NCBI GenBank assembly: GCA_963692465.1
Contig: OY829943.1
Span: forward strand, 1,736,001 to 1,800,000
Length of the DNA stretch: 64,000 nt
Origin: JAUZOB01 sp963692465
GTDB lineage: Bacteria > Bacteroidota > Bacteroidia > Bacteroidales > Prolixibacteraceae
Direction: 5' to 3'
Below, in pieces: positions 9,260-17,124 of the stretch (its first letter is position 1; every line of letters starts with the position of its first letter). The translations under genes were made by a program, and so were the position numbers. The notes under the pieces are model-generated. The model did not search any database and was not told where the DNA came from. It saw nothing but the letters and a program-made list of their open reading frames with translations.

Positions 9260-10057
9260 CTAATACTCAAATTTTATCTGATATCCGCTATGATTCCGAA
9301 CATTGAAAACATAGCCTGACTGAAAGATCAGATATTGTCCCTTTATTCCCGACAAGACATCGGTCACTTCCGGATGCCGACCCAAATTGATGCGACGAAT
9401 ATCTTCGGACACTGCCCCAACCGGGTACCGGATGTTCGTAATTTCATCGCTTTTCAATTCATACTGTCTTAATTCTGTCGGCAAAAGGGCTATTGCCCGA
9501 TTCTTCTCCTCAACAAGATTGATCAAATCAGAAGATTGGTTTCTCAACATTCCCTTCCATTCGGTCTTATCGGCATAAAATTTTTTGAGCCATACTTCAA
9601 TGACTCCGGCGATATGACGATTTGGAACCGATGCTATCCGAATAGCCTCAACAGCTCCCTGATCAATCCACCGGGTAGGAATCTGTGAAAAACGAGTCAC
9701 TCCCACCTTCAATTTATCAGTTACCGAAAGATAAACAAAATGTTCGATCAAATCATTTCTCACGGCCCACTCAATATCGCGGGCAACACCCAGATGGGCT
9801 TTTGACAATTCCGGACGAATAATAGATTCAGAAGCTTCCGGTGCTTTTTGAAAACACTGGAAACAAAAGCCCTCTCCATAGGCTTTCCGAATCTCCTTTC
9901 CACACGAGACGCAATGTATCTTCCCCGTAAATGACAAATGAACCGGCTTCCCAATTAAGCCATTCATCAATACTTCTTCTTCCGACAGACGGAGAAAATA
10001 ACGAACCGGCTCTGCATATTCCGAACGCATCTTCCTAAGATCACCGGTCAACAACAT
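9260..10057 (-). CDS. DUF2797 protein with zinc ribbon and GIY-YIG-like segment
   Basis: A 265-residue protein of unknown function, matching DUF2797 by overall layout. Cys49, Cys52, Cys65 and Cys68 (CVSCGKE...GFCFQCF) form a likely zinc site. Residues 108-133 (FVYLSVTDKLKVGVTRFSQI, then PTRW) resemble the core of GIY-YIG/T5orf172 nuclease-like folds, in which a Tyr strand is followed by KVGVT and an Arg helix. The rest is mixed alpha/beta with no signal peptide. It starts 12 nt after trpS stops, which suggests co-expression with tRNA charging. A nucleic-acid role is inference only. Confidence 0.75.
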   Translation of the reverse strand: MLLTGDLRKMRSEYAEPVRYFLRLSEEEVLMNGLIGKPVHLSFTGKIHCVSCGKEIRKAYGEGFCFQCFQKAPEASESIIRPELSKAHLGVARDIEWAVRNDLIEHFVYLSVTDKLKVGVTRFSQIPTRWIDQGAVEAIRIASVPNRHIAGVIEVWLKKFYADKTEWKGMLRNQSSDLINLVEEKNRAIALLPTELRQYELKSDEITNIRYPVGAVSEDIRRINLGRHPEVTDVLSGIKGQYLIFQSGYVFNVRNHSGYQIKFEY

Positions 10058-10069
10058 CTTCTTTATTTG

Positions 10070-11068
10070 TTAGTAAAATTTTTTGAATCCAATAATCTCA
10101 CGAACCTCGCGAATTGTTTTCTGTGCAACAACTCTTGCCTTTTCGGCTCCTTCCTTTACCACCTTACCAAGATATGCATCATCTTTCTCAAGCTCAAGAA
10201 TTCGTTCACGGAAAGGTTCCGTAAATTTAATGGTGTCTTCAGCAAGTTGTTTTTTCATATCTCCATAACGAATCTCACAATTATTATACAAATCGTCAAA
10301 ATGCTGGTAAGTATCGGGAGTTGAGAGCACCTTCATCAAGGTAAACAGGTTTTGAATAGCCTGCGGTTTTTCCTGATTCTTCTCAGTCGGTCCCCCATCG
10401 GAGACTGCTTTCATAATCTTTTTGCGAATATCCTTCGGAGAGTCCGAAAGGAAAATAGCATTTCCTTCTCCTTCAGATTTGCCCATTTTGGTATTTCCGT
10501 CCAACCCGGGAATCTTAATCAATTCTTCGCCGAAATTATAAGCAACCGGTTCGGGAAAATAATCAACATGATACATACGGTTAAACCGGTTTGCAAAGGT
10601 ACGGGTCATCTCCAGATGCTGTGCCTGATCCTTACCAACCGGCACACAATCTGATTTATATAACAAAATATCACTGGCCATCAGGGTCGGATAAGTCAAT
10701 AATCCGGCATTCACGTTATCCGGTTGCTGACGTGCTTTATCTTTAAATGAAGTACAACGTTCCAATTCACCCAGATAGGCATTCATATTGAGGTACAAAT
10801 ACAATTCGAGAACTTCAGGAACATCACTTTGAAGATATAAAACAACCTTTTCCGGATCAAGACCCGCAGCCAGATAATCCACCAGAATAGTCTTCACATT
10901 CCCGTGCAGATCAGCCGGTGTAGGATGGGTTGTCAAAGAATGATAATCTGCAATAAAAAAGAAACACTGGTCCGTGTCCTGCATCTTCACAAAATTGCGC
11001 ATTGCGCCGAAATAATTACCAAGGTGTAAATTCCCGGTCGGGCGTATTCCACTAACAACTATACTCAT
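10070..11068 (-). CDS. trpS: Tryptophanyl-tRNA synthetase
   Basis: A 332-residue class I aminoacyl-tRNA synthetase that charges tRNA-Trp. The HIGH-type motif PTGNLHLGNY is at residues 10-19 and the KMSKS-type motif TKMGKS at 193-198. The DILLYKSDCVPVGKDQAQHL segment is the family's active-site region. Length is normal. It is the first gene of a probable trpS-DUF2797(-ilvE) unit. Its leader runs into the repeat-rich region at 11097-11470. Confidence 0.97.
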   Translation of the reverse strand: MSIVVSGIRPTGNLHLGNYFGAMRNFVKMQDTDQCFFFIADYHSLTTHPTPADLHGNVKTILVDYLAAGLDPEKVVLYLQSDVPEVLELYLYLNMNAYLGELERCTSFKDKARQQPDNVNAGLLTYPTLMASDILLYKSDCVPVGKDQAQHLEMTRTFANRFNRMYHVDYFPEPVAYNFGEELIKIPGLDGNTKMGKSEGEGNAIFLSDSPKDIRKKIMKAVSDGGPTEKNQEKPQAIQNLFTLMKVLSTPDTYQHFDDLYNNCEIRYGDMKKQLAEDTIKFTEPFRERILELEKDDAYLGKVVKEGAEKARVVAQKTIREVREIIGFKKFY

Positions 11069-11109
11069 ATATTCAACATATTAATCTCTGCTTTTAATGC
11101 AAAGAATCA

Positions 11110-11117
11110 CAAAGTTA
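11110..11117 (-). promoter_or_regulatory. Candidate -7 element of trpS
   Basis: The reverse strand reads TAACTTTG, a full TAnnTTTG match 41 nt before the trpS ATG. A TTTTTG lies only 10 nt further upstream, too close to be a standard -33 element. Confidence 0.35.
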
Positions 11118-11271
11118 AAAATTATTGCAAAAAGTCGGTTTCCCATTCGCCGTAAAATGGGCATCAGACTAAACGGTAATATATCAGAACTATTTATTCC
11201 ATCCACTTTGGAGTGGATTTCCTATGGTATCGAAACATTATTGAACCTTTGCTTAGGAATAACAAACGAAA

Positions 11272-11344
11272 GGTTTAGAGGTGGTTTAGAGGTGGTTTAT
11301 AGGTGCTGAGCACCTATAAACCACCTCTAAACCACCTCTAAACC
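11272..11344. repeat. 73-bp perfect palindrome built from 11-bp units
   Basis: Left arm 11272-11307 and right arm 11309-11344 are exact 36-bp complements around a single central G. Each arm contains the unit GGTTTAGAGGT/ACCTCTAAACC in tandem, and the right side carries one further partial copy (ACCACCT) beyond the symmetry. As RNA or cruciform it would form an unusually long hairpin. No T-run follows on either strand, so it is not a standard terminator. Confidence 0.9.
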
Positions 11345-11416
11345 ACCTGAAATATGCTTCGCTTGTATACGACTAAAGTAAAGACACAACGTTGATAGTC
11401 CATACCGCGAGCATTA

Positions 11417-11463
11417 CTAAAATAAGTATACACTTTTAAGTGTCTAAACTGGAATAAGTATAC
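11417..11463. repeat. Pair of 15-bp direct repeats ending in ATAAGTATAC
   Basis: CTAAAATAAGTATAC at 11417-11431 and CTGGAATAAGTATAC at 11449-11463 differ at two positions and start 32 bp apart, about three helical turns. Between them lies ACACTT-TT-AAGTGT (11430-11443). Could be a protein-binding pair or the worn end of a mobile element. Confidence 0.6.
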
Positions 11464-11517
11464 AGCAGTATATTTCTCTAATAAAAAACGAAGTATCTCG
11501 AAAACATCGACATGAGT

Positions 11518-13452
11518 TTACTCCTCTAACTTTTTAACAACCCGAATACGGTTATTATAAATCAGTTTTTCATTAATAAAAACTTTCAGATAATATCGCC
11601 CAGGGTGTCCGCTCAAATCAAAAGGTAACGTGCCATCATTAAAGTCCATATAATGATGTTCTTCAACGAGTTTTCCGGCATCTGTCAGAATCTTCACAAC
11701 TACCTCATGCTTCTCATTACAAAAATAGTTAAGTTCGGTCTTCCCGGTAGTTAGTGTCGGGAACAATGCCACAGCAGGCTCTCTCACAAGGATAGAAGAA
11801 TCGGCCTTGGGGTCTGTTCTGAATCCGTAATAGATTGAACAGCCGAAATCCGGTCCGAAATTCCGAATTAATTTTCCGTCAGCAGTAAAGATCTGAAAAG
11901 ACCCATGCCCTCCCTTGGGATTGGCCCAGAATTCAAGTCCATCTCCACCGGTATCCTCAACAACAAGTTGATAAGCACCACGAGGCAGGTTAAGGGTATC
12001 GCAATAAGTTGAATCGGCAACTTTTAAGGAACCGGCCTTTCGTTCACAGAATATTTTCCCATCTAACCCTTTAATCGCATAGCCATTTTGTAACGGTTCA
12101 TGGTTTGTATGTAATTTAAAAACCATCCGAATCGGAAGTACCGGAACAGACTCAAAAGAAGAGGTCATCTCATTATCAGACGGACGAGCATCTCTTTTCC
12201 CATTCGGAGACAACAGGCGAACCTCAAAAACATTGGGGCCTTTATTACTCTGTATTTCTCCGGGAAGGACAATCTCTTCAGTTTTATTGAAAGGCAAATC
12301 ACCTTTCCACAAGAAATTATTTAATTTAAATCCGAGGGTACCGTAGCGGATTGTAAGATTCTTCAAGTTTTCAGATCCTTGGTTTTTAATTATAATCGTC
12401 GGGCTCATGCAGGAGGGATTCTTCCGCACATAAAGATCTTTTCTGGACGGAACAGCAATATCTTCAATCGCAGCATCATTTGTTGCTGTGACCTTCCGAT
12501 AATGAATGAGATACGCAGAGATTACCTCATTCGCTGTTGGTTTTGGAATTTTATAGGTTTCCATGTTAAGATCAACCGTATGAATGGTTTCAGGTTTTAC
12601 TTTCAAATCATAGCAATCGGGTTGTAATAAATAACCCGGGCACCAGTTAGCCCGATCATAAAGCCATGTCCCGGCTTGAGGAGAGAGCGGATTCTCTCCG
12701 CATTTCTTCCACATTGCTTTTCGTTCAACCATTTGATTATCGAACCAGACTTCACGATTTTTACTGCAAAACTCACCGCAATCATCGGTTGCATTCATCC
12801 CGTGACCGGAGTGATAGACCCGGAAACGAACAAACGAATCGCCGGGACGAGTACGAAAAGTATATGGACTAAGCTGCTGCTCAATACTACAGGCACTATC
12901 ACCATACAGAAACTGTCCGTCATATACTTTTTCAAGAGCTACCGGTTCAGCAGCCGGAGTTCCTTTGGTTATTTCGAAGTTGATTGTCAAAGCCCATCCC
13001 CGGTCTTTATTGGATTCATATCCGGTATGGATATACTCAATTTCAACACTATCGCGAAGCATAAAGCTGAAATCGGTAACATCAGCCTTCCACTCAAAGG
13101 ACCAGTCTTTGGGAAAAGCACCGCCATAAGGGGTAAGCATTCGTCCGATTTCAATATTCTGATCCGGTCCTTTCACCCCTCCTTTTCTCCGTATGGATAT
13201 CCGGTCAGAGTAATCCCAATCGGCACAACGCATTCCGACAGGACTACCTAAAGTTACATGCATAACTATTTTCCGGATGGGAGTTTTAGTAGAAGGGAAT
13301 TCACCCCAGGCACAATACGATCTTGATCCTTTGACAGGATCGGTTACCACCGTCATTTTGTTATGCGTGATAACGTGCAGGGTATCACTCTTAGAATAAG
13401 CATTCAGGAACGATAATCCCAGAATCCCTGCCAATAAGAATATTTGCTTCAT
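11518..13452 (-). CDS. PNGase F-like secreted protein with type IX secretion C-terminal domain
   Basis: A 644-residue protein with a signal peptide (residues 1-20). Two stretches line up with Elizabethkingia PNGase F. CADWD at 76-80 matches the CDEWD segment with catalytic Asp60. CGEFC at 225-229 matches CAEWC with Glu206. GRMLTPYG and GTWLYDRANWCPG (261-273) are further matches. The position of Glu118 falls in HTGYESN, where the Glu is not clearly kept. The family removes N-linked glycans from proteins. The last 85 or so residues (PTLTTGKTELNYF, then GRYYLKVFINEKLIYNNRIR) form a sorting domain for type IX secretion, so it is exported to the surface or medium. Exact substrate unknown. Confidence 0.85.
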   Translation of the reverse strand: MKQIFLLAGILGLSFLNAYSKSDTLHVITHNKMTVVTDPVKGSRSYCAWGEFPSTKTPIRKIVMHVTLGSPVGMRCADWDYSDRISIRRKGGVKGPDQNIEIGRMLTPYGGAFPKDWSFEWKADVTDFSFMLRDSVEIEYIHTGYESNKDRGWALTINFEITKGTPAAEPVALEKVYDGQFLYGDSACSIEQQLSPYTFRTRPGDSFVRFRVYHSGHGMNATDDCGEFCSKNREVWFDNQMVERKAMWKKCGENPLSPQAGTWLYDRANWCPGYLLQPDCYDLKVKPETIHTVDLNMETYKIPKPTANEVISAYLIHYRKVTATNDAAIEDIAVPSRKDLYVRKNPSCMSPTIIIKNQGSENLKNLTIRYGTLGFKLNNFLWKGDLPFNKTEEIVLPGEIQSNKGPNVFEVRLLSPNGKRDARPSDNEMTSSFESVPVLPIRMVFKLHTNHEPLQNGYAIKGLDGKIFCERKAGSLKVADSTYCDTLNLPRGAYQLVVEDTGGDGLEFWANPKGGHGSFQIFTADGKLIRNFGPDFGCSIYYGFRTDPKADSSILVREPAVALFPTLTTGKTELNYFCNEKHEVVVKILTDAGKLVEEHHYMDFNDGTLPFDLSGHPGRYYLKVFINEKLIYNNRIRVVKKLEE

Positions 13453-13624
13453 TAAATCTGTAAATGGTTAAAATAAAGAATTATGGTTTTATGTCCCGAA
13501 AATAACAATTTTAAGCCAACATAGCACTCACTAGAAAGAGCATCAGGAAGTTGTTCAATTAAGACACAGAGGCAAGCTCCCGAAATGAGCAAAAATTCGT
13601 ACTCAAAAGTAAATCGAATCCATA

Positions 13625-13656
13625 TTTGTAAAGAACCAACAACTTGAGTAAGTTTG
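13625..13656 (+). promoter_or_regulatory. Promoter of the rbfA operon
   Basis: TTTG at 13625-13628 and TAAGTTTG at 13649-13656 are separated by 20 nt, an ideal Bacteroidota -33/-7 pair. The -7 element ends 22 nt before the rbfA ATG at 13678. Confidence 0.65.
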
Positions 13657-13677
13657 AACACTGTAATCATTAGGACT

Positions 13678-14025
13678 ATGGAAGAAAATTTTTCAACCCG
13701 GCAAAACAAGATTGCCCGTTTAATACAGAAGGAGTTAAGCGAGATTTTCCAACGGGAATCTCAAGACCTTTTCAGGGGCTCTATGATCTCGGTTACAATT
13801 GTTCGTGTTTCTCCGGACTTTTCTGTTGCCCGAAGTTATCTAAGCATTTTCCCGTCGGAAAAAGCAGAAGAAATTTTAAAAGGAATAAAACTAAACAACA
13901 GCAAGATAAGAGGACTTCTCGGCTCACGCATTGGAAAACAGGTAAGAATCATTCCTCATCTTGAATATTTCATTGATGACAGTTTGGATTACATCGATCA
14001 CATTGACAGCCTCTTAAAATCCTAA
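13678..14025 (+). CDS. rbfA: 30S ribosome-binding factor A
   Basis: A 115-residue KH-type protein that binds the 30S subunit during late maturation of 16S rRNA. The start region STRQNKIARLIQKELSEIFQ and the core SVTIVRVSPDFSVARSYLSI are typical. The ORF is open upstream to a TTG at 13654, but that TTG lies inside the -7 promoter element, so the ATG at 13678 is the real start. It is followed after 6 nt by a methyltransferase and then a LolC/E-type permease, an arrangement that suggests a three-gene operon. Confidence 0.95.
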   Translation: MEENFSTRQNKIARLIQKELSEIFQRESQDLFRGSMISVTIVRVSPDFSVARSYLSIFPSEKAEEILKGIKLNNSKIRGLLGSRIGKQVRIIPHLEYFIDDSLDYIDHIDSLLKS

Positions 14026-14031
14026 TCCGTC

Positions 14032-14859
14032 ATGCAATATGATCCGATTAAGAAAAGATTGGGAGCATTCTTTAACAGGTCCCCTTTCCTTCGAAAATGT
14101 TTTTATCATCTGCTCGACCTTCTACTGCTTCGCTCATGGCATGTTGCCCGTGAACTGAGAGGGGTACGGAAAGACCTTCCCGAAAAACCTCATATTCTTG
14201 ATGCCGGTTCGGGATTCGGACAGTATGTATTCCGCATGTCGCGTATTTTTAAAGGGGCCTCAATCGTCGGGGTTGATGTCAAAGAAGAGCAGATTGCTGA
14301 TTGCAATGCGTTTTTCAATCAAATAAGATTAAGCAACCAGGTCCGTTTTGAAGAGGGCGACCTGACACGTTATTGTAAGCCCGGCTCATTTGACCTGATT
14401 CTTTCGGTTGATGTGATGGAGCATATTGCCGATGACACAATGGTCTTTAAGAATTTCTTTACATCTCTTCATCCGGGAGGTTGGCTTATTCTGTCAACAC
14501 CCAGTGATCAGGGAGGGTCAGAAGCTCATAACCACGAAACAGACCCTAATCCGATAGGATTTATAGACGAACATGTACGTGACGGATACAATCTGCAAGA
14601 TATTTGCCAGAAGCTCAAAGACGTAGGGTTTTCAGCTGTCTCTGCCCGTTATTCTTACGGCACACCGGGAAAGATATCCTGGAAGTTATCGATGAAATAT
14701 CCCATTGTAGCATTAAATGCCAGTAAGTTGTTTTTTTTAATTCTTCCGTTTTATTACATAATTGCTTATCCAATTGCATTCTTTTTAAATATTTTTGATG
14801 TCAACGGGGCGCATCATTCCGGCACCGGATTAATTATTAAAGCACAGAAAGAACATTGA
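14032..14859 (+). CDS. Class I SAM-dependent methyltransferase with C-terminal membrane segment
   Basis: A 275-residue protein. Motif I HILDAGSGFG (residues 54-63) and the post-motif GVDVKEEQI bind SAM. LILSVDVMEHIADD and LHPGGWLILSTPSD are typical of the Methyltransf_11 group. Near the C-terminus is a hydrophobic stretch (LFFLILPFYYIIAYPIAFFL) that probably anchors it to the inner membrane. The stop overlaps the start of the permease gene by 4 nt (TTGA). The position before a lipoprotein-export permease hints at an envelope or lipid substrate, but the substrate cannot be read from the sequence. Confidence 0.8.
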   Translation: MQYDPIKKRLGAFFNRSPFLRKCFYHLLDLLLLRSWHVARELRGVRKDLPEKPHILDAGSGFGQYVFRMSRIFKGASIVGVDVKEEQIADCNAFFNQIRLSNQVRFEEGDLTRYCKPGSFDLILSVDVMEHIADDTMVFKNFFTSLHPGGWLILSTPSDQGGSEAHNHETDPNPIGFIDEHVRDGYNLQDICQKLKDVGFSAVSARYSYGTPGKISWKLSMKYPIVALNASKLFFLILPFYYIIAYPIAFFLNIFDVNGAHHSGTGLIIKAQKEH

Positions 14860-16076
14860 GAGTAGATTTATACATAGCTCGTCGTTACCTGATCTCAAAG
14901 AAAAAGACTAACGTCATCAACATCATATCAGGGATTGCCATTGCCGGAGTTGTCATCGGCACCATGGCTCTTGTCATCATCCTTTCAGTTATGAACGGAT
15001 TTCAGAAAATAATTGCATCGAATCTCAGTTCTTTCGATCCTCCTTTAAAGATTGAACTAAAAGAAGGAAAAACATTCTCCATGGCCGATGCCCCCTTCCA
15101 AAAGATAAAACAGGTTGATGGAGTAAGCAAATACAGTCAGATTCTTGAAGACAATGCATTAATTAGTTTCAGAAACCGGAAATGCATTGCAACCGTTAAA
15201 GGAGTCGACGATGAATATTCGAATGTCACAGGAATGGATACGACGGTTACACAGGGATATTTTATGCTCCGGACCGACAATAACAATTTCACAGTCGTAG
15301 GTCGCGGCCTTGCAATAACGATGGGATTACAAATAAACCTGACAGATCCAATGGTGATTTATTATCCCAAAAAAGGCCGGACTTCCATGTTCGGAATGGG
15401 AGGAGATTTTACCAGTAATGAGATTTTCCCAATCGGAGTCTTTAAAAGTGATGGACAGGTTGAATCAAAATACCTGTTAACCTCCATCGAATTTGCGCGC
15501 AATTTGTTTGATGCACCCGACCGTCTGACCGCAATTGAAATCGGAGTCTCCCCTAGTGCCGACCTGAAGCAGGTAAAAAAGAATATTGAAAAGATTGTAG
15601 GGGATAAATTCACCGTCAAAGATCGCTATGAGCAGCACGACATGATTTACAAAACGATACACAGTGAAAAAGGCTTCGTCTTTTTGTTTTTAGCCTTTAT
15701 TCTGGTCATTGCTTCTCTAAACATTATTGGGTCTTTGTCGATGATGATCATCGACAAAAAAGAAGATATCGGGACACTTAGAAGTATGGGTGCCAATACT
15801 TCGCTTATCCGGCGAATCTTTCTTCTTGAAGGGTGGCTGATATCTGTGATCGGAGCCATCATCGGGATGTCCATCGGGCTATTAATCTGTTGGATTCAGA
15901 TCGAATTCGGGGTAGTTCCTTTCCCGGAGGGAAGCTTTATTCTTAAAGCATATCCTGTTGATGTTCATATTTCCGATTTATTCTTTATCCTTCTGACAGT
16001 TCTAACCATCGGATTTGTTACTGCCTGGTATCCGATACGTTTTATCTCAGGACGTTATCTTACCACAAAGGAATAA
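14856..16076 (+). CDS. LolC/LolE-type ABC transporter permease (FtsX family)
   Basis: A 406-residue inner-membrane protein. An N-terminal membrane helix (IISGIAIAGVVIGTMALVII, about 23-42) precedes a large periplasmic MacB-like domain. Three C-terminal helices follow (about 272-297, 325-345 and 370-392), the FtsX-fold layout. RRYL near the start and MIIDKKEDIGTLRSMGA after the second helix are LolC/E marks. LolCDE extracts lipoproteins from the inner membrane for transfer to the outer membrane. The start is a TTG that overlaps the methyltransferase stop (TTGA), a translational-coupling layout. The LolD ATPase is not in the window. Confidence 0.88.
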   Translation: MRVDLYIARRYLISKKKTNVINIISGIAIAGVVIGTMALVIILSVMNGFQKIIASNLSSFDPPLKIELKEGKTFSMADAPFQKIKQVDGVSKYSQILEDNALISFRNRKCIATVKGVDDEYSNVTGMDTTVTQGYFMLRTDNNNFTVVGRGLAITMGLQINLTDPMVIYYPKKGRTSMFGMGGDFTSNEIFPIGVFKSDGQVESKYLLTSIEFARNLFDAPDRLTAIEIGVSPSADLKQVKKNIEKIVGDKFTVKDRYEQHDMIYKTIHSEKGFVFLFLAFILVIASLNIIGSLSMMIIDKKEDIGTLRSMGANTSLIRRIFLLEGWLISVIGAIIGMSIGLLICWIQIEFGVVPFPEGSFILKAYPVDVHISDLFFILLTVLTIGFVTAWYPIRFISGRYLTTKE

Positions 16077-16083
16077 ATCGGTT

Positions 16084-16923
16084 TCACAAAAGCAAAGCAA
16101 TACCCATCGTCAACGGAGTCACCTTCGGACCACCCTGTTCACGGAATAAAGGATTCATTCCATATTCGGCAAAGAGATTTATAAAACGGTACCCCATCCT
16201 AACCGTAAATACACCACTATAATCACGAAGGCCATAGTTTTCAAGGTTTTTTACGATCACTTTTTTATCATCCAGAGAGATATACTTTTCTTTGGTATAA
16301 GAGTCGACAAGAATTTTTCCAATTACTCCTGTAGAGAAGTACATCCGGTCCCGGTTCTTCACAACCGGAATTTGAAATTCGAGGAGTAAAGGGATCGTAA
16401 CATAAATGGCCGAGAATTTTGATTTAATGTTTTTTATTGCAGGAATATAATGAGGATGGACAGCCCGATCATTGCTTCCACTCAGCCCGATCTCTGGACT
16501 TATCCGATAATCAACAAATTCCAATCCTGCTCCGCTAACCAATCCGATAGTTCTCCTATATCTCTGCAGTCCCAAGTCAAATTGAACCGGATTAATCTCC
16601 AAAGTTGTTGATCTAAGCACCTGAGGAGCAATAAAGTCACCCATTTGTCTTCCAAAAGTAGAGTAATCGCGGTTAATCAGATTATTAAATCCGAAACATA
16701 TTCCAGCCCAGTGACCGGTAAATTCCTGTTCAAAGAAATTACTTAGATCGATCTCATTTGAATCATCTCCCACCACATTGTTTACCTTGGGAGGAGTCAG
16801 ATGACTAGAATCCCCGGATTGTGCGAATAGACAATTCCCCCAGGGAAGAATAAGCACCGAGATAAGAAGGATGCTTTTCAGCGAGCAAATTGTCCGAATG
16901 TTTTTTCTATTAATAAAAGACAC
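16084..16923 (-). CDS. Outer-membrane beta-barrel protein (PorT-like), paralog of the neighbour at 17125
   Basis: A 279-residue protein with a signal peptide (ends near CLFAQ, residue 35) and an alternating-residue barrel pattern. It shares GLVSGAGLEFVDYR, YVTIPLLLEFQIP and a final TPLTMGIALLL with the gene upstream at 17125, so the two are paralogs. Function unknown; such barrels are common in Bacteroidota. A terminator (17025-17065) and a 200-nt gap separate it from the upstream barrel gene. A -7 candidate at 16949-16956 would give it its own transcript. It ends 7 nt from the convergent permease gene. Confidence 0.75.
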   Translation of the reverse strand: MSFINRKNIRTICSLKSILLISVLILPWGNCLFAQSGDSSHLTPPKVNNVVGDDSNEIDLSNFFEQEFTGHWAGICFGFNNLINRDYSTFGRQMGDFIAPQVLRSTTLEINPVQFDLGLQRYRRTIGLVSGAGLEFVDYRISPEIGLSGSNDRAVHPHYIPAIKNIKSKFSAIYVTIPLLLEFQIPVVKNRDRMYFSTGVIGKILVDSYTKEKYISLDDKKVIVKNLENYGLRDYSGVFTVRMGYRFINLFAEYGMNPLFREQGGPKVTPLTMGIALLL

Positions 16924-16948
16924 TGTTTATCATTTTATAATTTCGATG

Positions 16949-16956
16949 CAAAAATA
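16949..16956 (-). promoter_or_regulatory. Candidate -7 element of the barrel gene at 16084
   Basis: The reverse strand reads TATTTTTG, 25 nt upstream of the start at 16923. No -33 element found at normal spacing. Confidence 0.3.
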
Positions 16957-17024
16957 ATGCTATTTCTCATACTAAAAATTAGTACTGGATAAACTGCAAG
17001 AAAGTTGCGAATAAATCAGAAAAC

Positions 17025-17065
17025 AAATAAAAAAAAGCGGGAAATCGTAAAAACATTTCCCGCTT
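17025..17065 (-). terminator. Terminator of the sigma/anti-sigma/barrel operon
   Basis: An 11-bp stem AAGCGGGAAAT (17035-17045) with 17055-17065, followed on the reverse strand by a T-run. It lies 60 nt after the stop of the barrel gene at 17125. Confidence 0.85.
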
Positions 17066-17124
17066 ATAGCTAAAGCTACTTTTAAAAACTAAATCATCTT
17101 ATCTTATCAGAGAATGAAAAACGC

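Larger units (their letters stand above)
11069..11517. other. Repeat-bearing intergenic region upstream of trpS
   Basis: 449 bp without a credible gene. It holds a trpS -7 candidate (11110-11117) and a 7-bp hairpin ATCCACT-TTGG-AGTGGAT (11201-11218). It also holds the 73-bp palindrome (11272-11344) and a pair of 15-mers (11417-11431, 11449-11463). It lies downstream of the PNGase-like gene and upstream of trpS, both on the reverse strand. Confidence 0.7.

Noticed and set aside
11272..11344. CRISPR-like array
   Set aside because: The 11-bp units are contiguous and arranged as a palindrome, without spacers or cas genes.
13654..13677. TTG start extending rbfA by 8 residues
   Set aside because: The TTG is part of the -7 promoter element TAAGTTTG; family N-termini match the ATG at 13678.
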